Assembly: GCF_000720325.1 (NCBI RefSeq) | Contig: NZ_JOJM01000012.1 | Span: 88,635 to 152,634, forward strand | Direction: 5' to 3' | From: Streptomyces sp. NRRL B-1347 | GTDB taxonomy: Bacteria > Actinomycetota > Actinomycetes > Streptomycetales > Streptomycetaceae | DNA length: 64,000 nt | Shown here: positions 1 through 7,711 of the stretch, piece by piece | Layout: each line of letters starts with the position of its first letter | How positions within the stretch are numbered: the stretch's first letter is position 1 | The notes under the pieces: model-generated | Seen by the model: only the letters and a program-made list of their open reading frames with translations | Database searches by the model: none | Told to the model about the DNA's origin: nothing | Made by a program: the position numbers and the translations under genes

Positions 1-437
1 AACATCAGCTGGTGGTACGAGGGGCGCAGCGCGGGGTCGCGCACCATGGCGGTGAGGGCCGCCGTGACGAGCACGCCGTAGCAGGCCCGGGCGGGGCGCG
101 AGAACGTCCAGCGGCCGAGCCGCTGCCAGCGTACGGGCGCGGGCGCGGACTCCTCGGCGTCCGGCGCGTCCCCGGCGGCGCGCAGGAAGCCGAGGTCGTC
201 GACGGCGGCGAGGAAGTCCTCCATGTCGAGGCTCTCGCCGCAGGTGCGCGCGTACCACGCGGCCGCGTCGGCGACGGTCTCCCCGGCGCCCAGCAGCCGC
301 AGGACCTGGGCGCCTTCCGCGGGGAACACCGCGTACGAGCCGGTGTCGGGGCGGCCGACCATGACGCCGTCGTCCTCGGCGACCATCGTCAGCCGGTGCA
401 GGCGGACGGTGGCGCCGCCCGGTACGGTCACGCTCAT
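1..437 (-). CDS. PqqD-like (RRE) membrane protein, 3' end missing
   Basis: Partial gene: it starts with ATG at 437 and runs off the left edge after about 145 codons. The first ~95 residues look like a PqqD/RiPP recognition element, a small winged-helix fold that binds leader peptides. Visible pieces are VGRPDTGSYAVFP, a helix GAGETVADAAAWY and DFLAAVDDLGFL. From about residue 105 a basic stretch (RWQRLGRW) leads into a hydrophobic segment, as in PqqD-domain proteins fused to multi-pass membrane peptidases. The catalytic part lies outside the window, so the peptidase idea is inference. It sits 93 bp downstream of the small precursor-like gene at 531-608 on the same strand, with a hairpin between. 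Role inferred: leader recognition and maturation or export of that peptide. The RRE assignment is fairly secure; the C-terminal function is not. Confidence 0.75.
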   Translation of the reverse strand, partial: MSVTVPGGATVRLHRLTMVAEDDGVMVGRPDTGSYAVFPAEGAQVLRLLGAGETVADAAAWYARTCGESLDMEDFLAAVDDLGFLRAAGDAPDAEESAPAPVRWQRLGRWTFSRPARACYGVLVTAALTAMVRDPALRPSYHQLM

Positions 438-492
438 CCGGCGTGCCTCTCTGCCGTGCGGTCGGGTGGGCCCGGCCGGGGCCGGGCGGGGA

Positions 493-524
493 CGGAGCCG
501 GGCCCGGACCAGGGCCCGGCTCCG
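493..524. terminator. Terminator-like hairpin between peptide gene and PqqD-like gene
   Basis: Perfect 13-bp arms (493-505 and 512-524) around a 6-nt loop, lying only 6 bp after the stop codon of the 25-codon peptide gene and before the PqqD-like gene. Hairpins in this position are common in RiPP operons, where they let the precursor mRNA be made in excess over the processing genes. There is no U-tract, as is usual for Streptomyces terminators. Partial termination is inferred. Confidence 0.55.
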
Positions 525-530
525 CGGTGC

Positions 531-608
531 TCAGTGCTCGGAGCACGCGTAGTAGCAGGCGGTCGTCAGACGGATCGGACCGGCCTTGCGGATCGGCATC
601 TTCTTCAT
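531..608 (-). CDS. Candidate RiPP precursor peptide, 25 aa
   Basis: Encodes 25 residues. The N-terminal half is basic and leader-like (K2, K3, R7, K8, R13, with a GPIRL stretch). The C-terminal 11 residues are TTACYYACSEH: two Thr, two Cys spaced CxxxC, two adjacent Tyr and a C-terminal His, a composition suited to thioether or aromatic crosslinks. The start is fixed by a textbook ribosome site, AGGAGG six bases before the ATG. It lies directly upstream of a gene with a PqqD-like recognition domain, with a hairpin in between. The gene is supported by SD strength and context rather than length. I do not recognise the peptide family, and the modification chemistry cannot be told because the rest of the cluster lies left of the window. 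Alternatives are a regulatory leader peptide or a small structural peptide. Confidence 0.65.
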   Translation of the reverse strand: MKKMPIRKAGPIRLTTACYYACSEH

Positions 609-768
609 GGTTGTCCTCCTCTCGGTGGCTGGTCCCAGTGGGGCCGCGTGACCTGGCGGCCGGAGGCCGGGCCGGGGCCCGACGGCTCATCCGGCGAGCC
701 GTGGAGCTGTGGCGGCGGAGGGGAACCCCGCCGCCCGGAGAGGAATGACGCCCGGATCCGGCGCCAGG

Positions 769-846
769 TCACTCGCTGGAACGTGCCTGGCGGCGGCCGG
801 CTCCGGACGGAATGGTCCCGGGCCGCATCCAGACGGCACGCGCCAT
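769..846 (-). CDS. Possible 25-codon small ORF
   Basis: A 25-residue reading frame beginning MARAVWMRPG and ending RQARSSE. It is preceded by a purine-rich SD-like stretch (GAGGAAAGGA, six bases before ATG). It lies 160 bp upstream of the candidate RiPP precursor on the same strand and has the same length, but no sequence similarity. The product is Arg/Ala-rich with no Cys, so it is not obviously a second precursor. It could be a short translated leader or chance. Low confidence. Confidence 0.25.
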   Translation of the reverse strand: MARAVWMRPGTIPSGAGRRQARSSE

Positions 847-1262
847 GGCTGTTCCTTTCCTCAGGTGACAGCCCGGGTGGCGCGCCCGATTCGCAAAAGG
901 GCGTGAAAAGCCACCGCGGGAAATGTGCCAGGACCCCAGTGAAATCGATGGGACTGGAATACCTAGATCCCTCTTCACTGGTCTATGGACAGCTTGGTGG
1001 GGTGCCGCCTTTCATGTCAACCCAGGAATGTGGGCATCCGTATGCCGGTGCGGAGAGGTCAATTCGACGGTGGGCAAAGTGGCTTGGCGTGTCCGCACTG
1101 CTCTCGCATAGTCGCAGCTCACAGGCGTGCGGGTGGTTCGAAAGGCCAAGGAACGCCAGCTTCGGAAATCTCCCTATACCTTTGGACAGTTAACGCGCCC
1201 GTGCCTTAAGTCAAGGAATTCTCTTCCCCGAGCGAGCCGTTCGGCGCGGAACTGCGGACCGC
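847..1262. other. Non-coding stretch upstream of the RiPP-like genes
   Basis: About 415 bp of lower GC content than the surroundings, between the LRR gene and the small-peptide genes (all on the - strand). No convincing reading frame was seen. A TTGACA hexamer on the - strand (1015-1020) could be a -35 element, but I found no good -10 at 16-18 bp. The promoter of the peptide operon is expected here; I cannot place it. Confidence 0.4.
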
Positions 1263-1988
1263 TCAGCGCAGGACCACGCAGTCGCGGGCGCGCAGCGCCG
1301 CGACCGTGGGGTCGTCGTCCCGCACCTCGTTCCAGCGGAGATCGAGTTTTTCGAGGGACGGCAACTCCGCCAGCCAGCGGGGAAGTTCGCGCAGCCGATT
1401 GGCCCGCAGATCGACGCGCCGCAGCAGGGGAAGTCCGCGCAGCGCCTCCGGCACCGTGGTGAAGGCGTTCTCCCGCAGCTCCAGCTCGCGCAGGGCGCCC
1501 AGGTGTCGGACGGTGTCGGGCAGGGAGGTGAGCGCGTTGCCGCGCAGCCACAGCTCCCGCAGCGAGCGCAGGCCCCCGAGCGCATCGGGGAGCGAGGCGA
1601 GCCGGTTGTGCTGGGCGCGCAGCTCGACCAGGCCCGCCAGGCCGCCGAGGGTGTCCGGCAGGGCGGTGAGCCGGTTCTCGCCGACGTTCAGATACGCGAG
1701 CCGCGTCAGCCGGCCCAACTCGTCGGGCAGGGCGGTGAGCCGGTTGTCGTGCAGGTACAGGAAGTCGCTCAGCGCGGTGAGGTCGCCGATCTCACGCGGC
1801 ATGGACGTCAGCTGGTTGTGGCCGAGGTCGAGGGTGCGCAGCGCGGTCAGCGTGCCGAGGCGGGCGGGCAGCCGCGCGAGCGCGTTGTCGGGCAGCAGCA
1901 GCACTTCCAGGCGCGGGTGGCGCCACACCTCGTCCGGTACGTCGGGGAGTCCGGCCCGCCAGTAGTTCAGTACGGTCGCGCTGGTCAC
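1263..1988 (-). CDS. Leucine-rich repeat protein
   Basis: About 241 aa made almost wholly of leucine-rich repeats of 22-23 residues (LxxLPxxLGxLxxLRxLxLxxNxL), around nine copies, with no signal peptide or membrane segment. This is the bacterial LRR type with LP after each strand. Such solenoids bind protein partners; the partner is unknown. The chosen start is GTG at 1988 because GGAAAGAGG sits six bases upstream. The alternative GTG at 1994 abuts that SD and would be poorly read. The product begins TSATVLNYWRAGLPDVPDEVW, so the first repeat starts soon after the N-terminus. It is transcribed towards the RiPP-like genes but 416 bp away, so probably separate. Intracellular scaffold function is inferred. 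Confidence 0.85.
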   Translation of the reverse strand: MTSATVLNYWRAGLPDVPDEVWRHPRLEVLLLPDNALARLPARLGTLTALRTLDLGHNQLTSMPREIGDLTALSDFLYLHDNRLTALPDELGRLTRLAYLNVGENRLTALPDTLGGLAGLVELRAQHNRLASLPDALGGLRSLRELWLRGNALTSLPDTVRHLGALRELELRENAFTTVPEALRGLPLLRRVDLRANRLRELPRWLAELPSLEKLDLRWNEVRDDDPTVAALRARDCVVLR

Positions 1989-2117
1989 CGGCACCTCTTT
2001 CCGGGCACGCCCCCGTGACGGCCCTTGACGCCGGCCGGGCGGCGCCCGCCGCGAAGGGCCCCCGGCTCGCCCGGTGGGCCGTGTGCCCGGCCGCCGCGGG
2101 TCCGCGGCGAAACCCGC

Positions 2118-2146
2118 CTAATGGATGCGGCGGAACCTATCATTAG
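2118..2146 (+). promoter_or_regulatory. Leaderless promoter with inverted repeat for the CGNR gene
   Basis: TATCAT (2138-2143) is a good -10 and lies seven bases before the ATG at 2150; there is no SD, so the transcript is probably leaderless. The -10 is embedded in an inverted repeat, CTAATG (2118-2123) and CATTAG (2141-2146), spaced 17 bp, which could be an operator. An autoregulatory role is inference. Confidence 0.45.
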
Positions 2147-2149
2147 CCC

Positions 2150-2866
2150 ATGCCCGCACCGTCCAAGGCCTCCGCACCGGCGCCGACGCCCGGCGCCCCC
2201 CGGCCGTCGACCGCCGTCTCCCGGCCGCCGTCCGACCCCACCCAGTCGGCGTCCACCCGGCTGACGTTCGACCTCGCCGCCACCATCCGCCACGACGGGC
2301 ACGGCGGCGTCGCCGACGACCTCGACACGCCCGAGGGCCTCACCGCCTGGGTGCGCGACCACGCCGAGCTGCTGCCCGACGCCCTCGCGGCCCGCCGCTA
2401 CCGCGCGGACGCCGCCGCGCTTGAGGGCGTACGGGCGCTGCGCGCCGCGGTCCGCGCGCTCTTCGCGCACGCCGTGCTCCCCGGCGAGCCGAGCCCCGCC
2501 GACGCCCGCCGTCTCCTGCCGCTCGCCGAGGCCGTCGCCCGGCTGAACGACGCCGCGGCCAAGGTGCCCACCGTGCCGGTGCTCAGCTGGCCGGGCGGCA
2601 CGGGACCGCTCGTGCGGGACGAGCCCGTGCCCGGTGCCGGGGACGGGACGTCCGCCCGGCGCGCGGACCTGCTCGGCGCCGCCCTGGCCCGGGCCGCGCA
2701 CGCCTTCCTCGCCGGGCCCGACCGGCAGCGCCTGCGCGCCTGCCACGCACCACGCTGCGTGCGGTACTTCCTCAAGGAGCACCCGCGCCAGGAGTGGTGC
2801 AGGCCCTCCTGCGGCAACCGGGCCCGCGTGGCCCGCCACCACGAGCGCGCCCGCGGCTCCGCCTGA
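2150..2866 (+). CDS. CGNR zinc-finger (ABATE-domain) protein
   Basis: A 238-aa protein with the C-terminal CGNR zinc finger: Cys198, Cys203, Cys217 and Cys221, the last in the diagnostic SCGNRARVARH string. The middle (about 40-185) is the ABATE-type helical domain found in this family, reading VRDHAELLPDALAARRYRAD and onward. Family members are believed to bind nucleic acid and act as transcriptional regulators, often of stress genes, but few have been studied. The first ~35 residues are a Pro/Ala/Ser-rich tail. There is no SD; the ATG follows a -10 box by seven bases, so a leaderless mRNA is likely. It is divergent from the LRR gene and not part of an obvious operon. Family assignment secure, targets unknown. 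Confidence 0.88.
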   Translation: MPAPSKASAPAPTPGAPRPSTAVSRPPSDPTQSASTRLTFDLAATIRHDGHGGVADDLDTPEGLTAWVRDHAELLPDALAARRYRADAAALEGVRALRAAVRALFAHAVLPGEPSPADARRLLPLAEAVARLNDAAAKVPTVPVLSWPGGTGPLVRDEPVPGAGDGTSARRADLLGAALARAAHAFLAGPDRQRLRACHAPRCVRYFLKEHPRQEWCRPSCGNRARVARHHERARGSA

Positions 2867-2985
2867 GGCGCCGCCCGGCGGCGCGCGCGTCGCTCTCGCA
2901 CACCCCCGGGGCCCGCAGTGACCACGGGTTTCTCCGCCGCCGCCCCCGCGCCGGAAACGTCACCGCGGGCACGTACCATGGCCGC

Positions 2986-3486
2986 ATGTCCTTCCTCCGC
3001 CGCCGCAGCTCCGCCACACCCGCTGGCCCGGACTTCGATGTCCTCGCCATGGATCCGGGGGACTGGCCCGGCAACCTCGGTGCCGGCCTGCTGCCCGCCC
3101 CCGACGGCAGCTGCCAGGGCGTCTTCCTGCGCTACGACCTGTTCGGCGGCCGCGGCCCCGCGATGATCATCGGCAATCTGCCGGAGGGCTCCCCGGCCCG
3201 TGAGCTCGCCGACGGCGAGGTGCCCTTCGAGGTGGCCCAGCTCCTGCTCGCGCTGGAGAATGACGAGGAGGTCACCGTCGTCTCCAGCGAGGACGTGCCG
3301 GTGATGCAGGGGGACAACCTCCTGATCGTGCGCCGCCTCCGGCTCTCCGAAAGCCGCATCTCCTGCGTCCAGTTCGACCGCAGCGACAACGTCCTGGTGA
3401 CCATCGCGGCCTGGGACCGCCCCATCACCGACGACCTGTACGCGCTCCTCAAGCCCCTGCCCGCCGAGCTGTTCCAGCAGGGCTGA
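2986..3486 (+). CDS. Conserved hypothetical protein, 166 aa
   Basis: Soluble 166-aa protein starting MSFLRRRSS. A basic N-terminus is followed by an acidic alpha/beta domain (MIIGNLPEGSPARELADGEV, VTVVSSEDVPV, NLLIVRRLRLSESR). It has no signal peptide, membrane helix or recognisable catalytic motif. The start is set by codon pattern. There is no SD before the ATG, but TACCAT (2975-2980) could be a -10 close enough for a near-leaderless message. It follows the CGNR gene by about 120 bp and need not be co-transcribed. I do not recognise the family. It has the typical codon use of the region, so it is likely a real, conserved actinobacterial gene of unknown function. Confidence 0.75.
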   Translation: MSFLRRRSSATPAGPDFDVLAMDPGDWPGNLGAGLLPAPDGSCQGVFLRYDLFGGRGPAMIIGNLPEGSPARELADGEVPFEVAQLLLALENDEEVTVVSSEDVPVMQGDNLLIVRRLRLSESRISCVQFDRSDNVLVTIAAWDRPITDDLYALLKPLPAELFQQG

Positions 3487-3625
3487 GCCCCGCCGCCCCG
3501 GCCCGCCTGGCCGGTACGGGCCCTGGACAAGGCCCCGGGGCCGCCGGTGCGGCGGGGGATTCCCGCCGCCTCGCCGCACCGGGGCGAGCGCCCCTGTCGC
3601 CCAACGGGCTGGTGGAGAACCTCCG

Positions 3626-3656
3626 TTGACTGGCGCTTTCCCACCGTTCGTACCGT
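3626..3656 (+). promoter_or_regulatory. Possible promoter of the lectin gene
   Basis: TTGACT (3626-3631) and TACCGT (3651-3656) are separated by 19 bp, slightly long for a vegetative promoter. They lie about 105 bp before the lectin start in an otherwise empty 275-bp gap. Weak evidence. Confidence 0.3.
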
Positions 3657-3761
3657 CATGTTCAGGCTGGCGCGCTTCGTTCTGAGGCGTGCGGCGCGGC
3701 CGCCCCTAGCGTCGTGGGGGAGCGGGGTGTCCGCACGCCTCGACAGGGAGGGAAGTCGCGC

Positions 3762-4112
3762 ATGAGCAACAACGACGTCTATCCGAACACGCCGTCGAGC
3801 ACGATCCACCGCAACATGGCCTGGACCTCGGGGAACGGCCGCACGCTCCTCCGGCTCCAGGAGGACGGCAACTTCGTCGTCTACCGGGACAGCATCGAGA
3901 AGCCCGTGTGGTCGCCGGACACCCGCCCGGACGGGTACCGCGCGGTCATGCAGGGCGACGGCAACCTCGTGGTCTACGCCCAGGACGACCGCCCCGTGTG
4001 GGCGTCGAACACCTCCGGGCGCCACGGGGCCATCCTGTCCATCCAGGACGACGGCAACGTGTGCATCTACTACCAGGGCCAGCCGATCTGGTGTACGGAG
4101 ACCGCCGGCTGA
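3762..4112 (+). CDS. Small bulb-type mannose-binding lectin
   Basis: A 116-aa protein consisting of one B-lectin (GNA-like) domain. The three mannose-pocket motifs of the QxDxNxVxY type are visible as QEDGNFVVY, QGDGNLVVY and QDDGNVCIY; the third has Cys-Ile in place of Val-x. Trp residues typical of the prism fold (MAWTSGNG, PVWSPD, PVWASN, PIWCTE) flank them. The start ATG at 3762 follows GGGAGGGAAG. There is no signal peptide, which is odd for a lectin and suggests either a cytoplasmic protein or a non-classical export route. The family binds mannose or mannose glycans, and in bacteria it includes bacteriocin and cell-surface modules. Monocistronic, ending at a strong bidirectional hairpin. 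Confidence 0.9.
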   Translation: MSNNDVYPNTPSSTIHRNMAWTSGNGRTLLRLQEDGNFVVYRDSIEKPVWSPDTRPDGYRAVMQGDGNLVVYAQDDRPVWASNTSGRHGAILSIQDDGNVCIYYQGQPIWCTETAG

Positions 4113-4144
4113 GCCGTCCGGCCGCACGGCTCCGGCCGTGCGCA

Positions 4145-4186
4145 CGCCGGGCCCGGACCTGCCCCCACGCAGGTCCGGGCCCGGCG
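4145..4186. terminator. Bidirectional terminator
   Basis: Perfect 17-bp arms (4145-4161 and 4170-4186) with an 8-nt loop, between the convergent lectin (+) and amidase (-) genes. Serves both strands by position. Confidence 0.8.
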
Positions 4187-4233
4187 GTTCCCGGGAGCGC
4201 CCGGGGCGCGGGGCCCCGGGCGCGCCGCCGCGG

Positions 4234-6255
4234 CTAGGAGCCGGACGGCACCACCCGCACGTCGGCGGCGCGCACGAACGCCACCCGGTGACCGAACTGG
4301 ATCTCGTAGTAGACGTCCTTGCCGCGCACCACGCGGTGCGGCTTCAGGTCGAACGTCGGCGCGTAGAAGTACTCACCGGGCACCTTGTCGCCGATGGCGT
4401 ACTTCTGGCCCGCGAGCAGCTTGTACGGCAGCGGGGAGACCGTCTGCACCGGCACGCCCGCCGGGTACGCCTCCTTCTCCGGGTAGGCGCGGCCGTACAC
4501 CGGGACCTCGCTCGCGCCGTCCTTCGGCGTCACCGTCCAGCCGCGCGCGTCGACGGCCGTCGGCTGCTTCCGCGGGTTCTTGAACCACGCCTTCTGGCCC
4601 AGGTACCACACGGCCGTCCAGTCGCCCTGGCGGTCGGCGACCGCGTACCGCTGGCCGGTGGACAGGCGCGAACCCATGTCGTTCACGTCGATCGTGGACG
4701 GCTCGCCGCCCGGGCGGAGGCCGATGTCCTTGACGAGCGGCGCGTCCTCGCGGGGCTCGGTGTACACGCGCACCGCGCTGGAGCCGTGCGGCACGCACTT
4801 CTCGCCCGGCTTGACGCAGCCGGTGAACTCCGGCCGGTTCGCGCTGAACTCGGGCGCCACGGTCACCAGACCGCCCTTCGGGCCCGCCGTGCGGTGGAGC
4901 GGCTTGCCGAGGAGCTCGAAGTAGTGCCGCCAGTCCCAGTACGGGCCCGGGTCGGTGTGCATGCCGCGGATGGTGGCCGCCGTGGTGCCCGGCACGGTGT
5001 CGTGGCCGAGGACGTGCTGCCGGTCCAGCGGGATGTCGTACCGCTTGGCGAGGTACTTCACCAGGCGCGCCGACGAGCGGTACATCGCCTCCGTGTACCA
5101 GGTGTCGGGCGCCGTGAGGAAGCCCTCGTGCTCCAGGCCGACGGACTTCGAGTTCACGTACCAGTTGCCCGCGTGCCAGGCGACGTCCTTGGTGCGCACG
5201 TGCTGGGCGACGTGGCCGTCCGACGAGCGCAGCGTGTAGTGCCAGGACACGTACGTCGGGTCCTGGACGAGCTTGAGGACGCCCTCCCACCTGCCCTCGG
5301 TGTCGTGCACGACGATGTACTTGATGCCCTGGGAATCGGGCCGCTCCGCCTTGTCGTGGTTGCCGTAGTCGTTGTCGCCGAACTCCTCGTACGGAGCCGG
5401 GATCCACTCGCAGGCCAGGGACCTGGGGCAGTCCGTCTCCGCCGCCGGTGCCTTGCGCAGGCCCATGCGCTCGACCTGCGCCGCGTCGGGCCTGAGACCG
5501 GGCCGCGGGGCGAGCGCCACCCGCTGCCCGGCGTCGGTCGTGCGCCGCTCGCCGTCACGGATGACCGCGAACACCTCATTGGCGTACGAGGCGGCGCCCG
5601 CCTGCTCGTCCGCGCCGGAGAACGCGGCGACCGCCCCGTACCAGTCGGCCGGGTCGTCGCTGAACGGCTTGTCGAGCCGCTTCTGCGCGGCGGCGAGGAG
5701 GGCGGCGCCACCGCGGACGTTCGCCGCCGGGTCCCGGCGCAGCTCGGCCGCGGGGATGCCGCTGAGCCGCGCGGCCCGCTTCAACGTCTTGAGCCGGTCG
5801 GGCAGTTGGGACTCCTCCGGCACCTGGCGCGGCTTGAGCGGGGCGCGGGAGTCGTCGCCGCGCGGGTCCTCGTCGCCCTCGCTGTGGTGCGGGGCCGAGG
5901 CCAGCGCGGTGCGCGCGTCGGTGAGGTGCATCGGGCCGTAGCCGCCGGTCACGCTGGGGGCGCCGGTGTGGGCGTCCCAGCGCGACTGGAGGTAGGAGAC
6001 GCCGAGCAGCACGCTCTGCGGCACGTCGTACTCGGCGGCGGCGGCAGCGAACGCGCGCTGCAGCGAGCCGGGGCCTGCGGGCTTCTCGACGGACGGCGCC
6101 GGGGCGGCGCCGATGAGCGGCACCAGCAGGGCGGCCGCCGCGAGGGCGCCCGCCGTCCTCACGGTGCGTCTGCGCGCGGCTGGTTCGGGAACGTGGGCGG
6201 ATCCTCGCAAGGCAGCCTCCTGGGACCTCTGGGCCGATGAAGCGGAACGGGGCAT
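4234..6255 (-). CDS. Secreted N-acetylmuramoyl-L-alanine amidase
   Basis: A 673-aa exported cell-wall hydrolase. The N-terminus has a long basic region (AARRRTVRTAG) followed by a hydrophobic signal-like core (ALAAAALLVPLIGAAPA). Residues ~60-230 resemble the lysozyme/transglycosylase-like module seen in Streptomyces amidases (VLLGVSYLQSRWDAH, GGYGPMHLTD). Residues ~305-455 are an Amidase_2 domain: YIVVHDTEG gives the first zinc-ligand His, and LEHEGF and VLGHDTVPGTT carry further conserved residues. The C-terminal ~200 residues look like SH3-type wall-binding repeats (GQRYAVADRQGDWTAVWYLG). It cleaves the lactyl-L-Ala bond of peptidoglycan. No SD is clear; start choice rests on the promoter just upstream and the signal sequence. 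It ends at a terminator shared with the lectin gene. Confidence 0.92.
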   Translation of the reverse strand: MPRSASSAQRSQEAALRGSAHVPEPAARRRTVRTAGALAAAALLVPLIGAAPAPSVEKPAGPGSLQRAFAAAAAEYDVPQSVLLGVSYLQSRWDAHTGAPSVTGGYGPMHLTDARTALASAPHHSEGDEDPRGDDSRAPLKPRQVPEESQLPDRLKTLKRAARLSGIPAAELRRDPAANVRGGAALLAAAQKRLDKPFSDDPADWYGAVAAFSGADEQAGAASYANEVFAVIRDGERRTTDAGQRVALAPRPGLRPDAAQVERMGLRKAPAAETDCPRSLACEWIPAPYEEFGDNDYGNHDKAERPDSQGIKYIVVHDTEGRWEGVLKLVQDPTYVSWHYTLRSSDGHVAQHVRTKDVAWHAGNWYVNSKSVGLEHEGFLTAPDTWYTEAMYRSSARLVKYLAKRYDIPLDRQHVLGHDTVPGTTAATIRGMHTDPGPYWDWRHYFELLGKPLHRTAGPKGGLVTVAPEFSANRPEFTGCVKPGEKCVPHGSSAVRVYTEPREDAPLVKDIGLRPGGEPSTIDVNDMGSRLSTGQRYAVADRQGDWTAVWYLGQKAWFKNPRKQPTAVDARGWTVTPKDGASEVPVYGRAYPEKEAYPAGVPVQTVSPLPYKLLAGQKYAIGDKVPGEYFYAPTFDLKPHRVVRGKDVYYEIQFGHRVAFVRAADVRVVPSGS

Positions 6256-6274
6256 GCGGGGCCGGGCGTGCGTC

Positions 6275-6304
6275 AGTGGTACCCGCTTACCGACGATCCG
6301 TCAA
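6275..6304 (-). promoter_or_regulatory. Vegetative-type promoter of the amidase gene
   Basis: On the - strand TTGACG (6299-6304) is followed after 17 bp by TACCACT (6275-6281), about 20 bp before the amidase ATG. The spacing and the -35 are near ideal, so the 5' leader would be only some 13 nt. Confidence 0.55.
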
Positions 6305-6438
6305 TCATGCCCAGAGGAAGGGATTTCCCATGTCAGCGGCGCCTTCACGGGTTTTCGCCCCGGGTGGTGCGATCGCCTGCTGCGCGTCAGTGGAATGGAC
6401 CAATGCGGGGTCACGGCCCCGCATCGGCCGCGGCGTGG

Positions 6439-7602
6439 CTAGTGGCCCTTCGCCGCTCGCGTCACCGCCTCCGCCAGCCGGTGGTTCTCCAGGCCCGCGC
6501 CGAAGCCGGACGGGAAGGCGAAGCGGCGGCGCGTGTAGGCGTAGGCCACCCCGCGCGCGGGGTCGGCGAAGGCGAGGGAGCCCGCCGCGCCGCTGTGGCC
6601 GAAGGTCTCCGGGCCGAGGAACGCGTAGAGGCCGCTCAGCGACTCGAAGCCCAGGCCGAAGACGTCGTCGTTGCCGGTGACGAGGTCCGTGCCGCGCCGG
6701 CTGACCGGGGCGAACTCGGTGATGGTGCGCGGGGTGAGGAGCGGTGCCCGGCCGTCCACCTCGCTGATCGCGGCCGCGTACATCCCGGCCACGCCGCGCG
6801 CGGAGCCGACGCCGCCGGACGAGGCGGGGCCGAGGGCGCGTACGGCAGGGCTGTTCGCGAAGGTCACCAGATCGATGGACGGGGTCGCGTTCAGGTTGAA
6901 GGCGATCCCGCTGACGCTGTCCGGGGCCGGGGCGTCCGCCAGGAGCCGTTCGGCCTCCTCCTCGGTGGGCTCGAGCGGCAGCACCTCCGCGTAGCGCCCC
7001 TCCAGCGCCTTGGGCAGACCGAGGTGGAAGTCGAGTCCGTACGGGGCGCGGATCCGCTCCTCGTACAGCTCCTGCAGGGAACGGCCGGTCACCCGGCGCA
7101 CCACCTCGCCCGTCAGGGCGCCGATGACGAAGGCGTGGTAGCCGTACGCCGTCCCCGGCTCCCAGAGCGGCCGCTGACCGGCGAGGCGCGCGGCCGAGAG
7201 ACGGTCGTCGGCCAGCTCGGCGAGGGTGAAGCCGCCGTCGACGCCGACCGCCCCCGACCGGTGCGCGAGCAGCTCGCGCAGCGTCAGGCGGTCCTTGCCC
7301 TCGGCTCCGAACTCCGGCCAGTAGGAGGCCACCGTGCGGTCCAGGTCGAGGACGCCGTCCTGCACGAGGAGCGCCACCACGAGGTGGGCGGCGCCCTTGG
7401 TGACGGAGTACAGACCGGTCAGCGTGTCCGCCGAGGTGCCGGGGCCGCCCCACAGGTCCACCACCCGCCGGCCGTCCACGTGCACGACCAGCTGCGCCTC
7501 GGGCGCCTGCCGCTGCTCACCGAGCACCTCGGCGAACGCCTCCCGCACGCCCTCGAACCCCGCCGCCACGGTCCCGTGCACCTGATCCGCGTCGTGTTCC
7601 AT
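6439..7602 (-). CDS. Beta-lactamase-fold serine hydrolase (EstB type)
   Basis: A 387-aa member of the class C beta-lactamase/esterase family. The nucleophile motif SVTK (Ser66, Lys69) sits in LTGLYSVTKGA, the Tyr motif is in PGTAYGYHAFV, and the third motif is GHSGAAGS. No signal peptide, so it is probably a cytoplasmic esterase or amidase rather than a secreted drug-resistance enzyme. Length fits the family. The ATG at 7602 follows a GGGGGG run. It stands alone between the amidase and the NB-ARC gene; substrate unknown. An identical fold recurs at 11047-12264, but that copy is exported. Confidence 0.9.
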   Translation of the reverse strand: MEHDADQVHGTVAAGFEGVREAFAEVLGEQRQAPEAQLVVHVDGRRVVDLWGGPGTSADTLTGLYSVTKGAAHLVVALLVQDGVLDLDRTVASYWPEFGAEGKDRLTLRELLAHRSGAVGVDGGFTLAELADDRLSAARLAGQRPLWEPGTAYGYHAFVIGALTGEVVRRVTGRSLQELYEERIRAPYGLDFHLGLPKALEGRYAEVLPLEPTEEEAERLLADAPAPDSVSGIAFNLNATPSIDLVTFANSPAVRALGPASSGGVGSARGVAGMYAAAISEVDGRAPLLTPRTITEFAPVSRRGTDLVTGNDDVFGLGFESLSGLYAFLGPETFGHSGAAGSLAFADPARGVAYAYTRRRFAFPSGFGAGLENHRLAEAVTRAAKGH

Positions 7603-7711
7603 GTGTCCCCCCGTGTATTGATCATGTACCGGCCAGGGAGCTACAACAGCGGGTTCCCAGGGCTTGTTCCCCGGTTTCGGCGCTCAGTCCGTGCCACCTT
7701 CGCGGGGCCGG

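Noticed and set aside
12..1193. A 393-codon open frame on the + strand across the RiPP-like genes
   Set aside because: It is antisense to the PqqD-like gene and the SD-led peptide gene, has Arg/Gly/Ala-rich low-complexity content and no family motif; it is a by-product of high GC content.
4138..6240. A 700-codon open frame antisense to the amidase
   Set aside because: It mirrors the amidase codons exactly and is rich in Arg, Val and His without any motif; the amidase on the other strand has a complete domain and a promoter.
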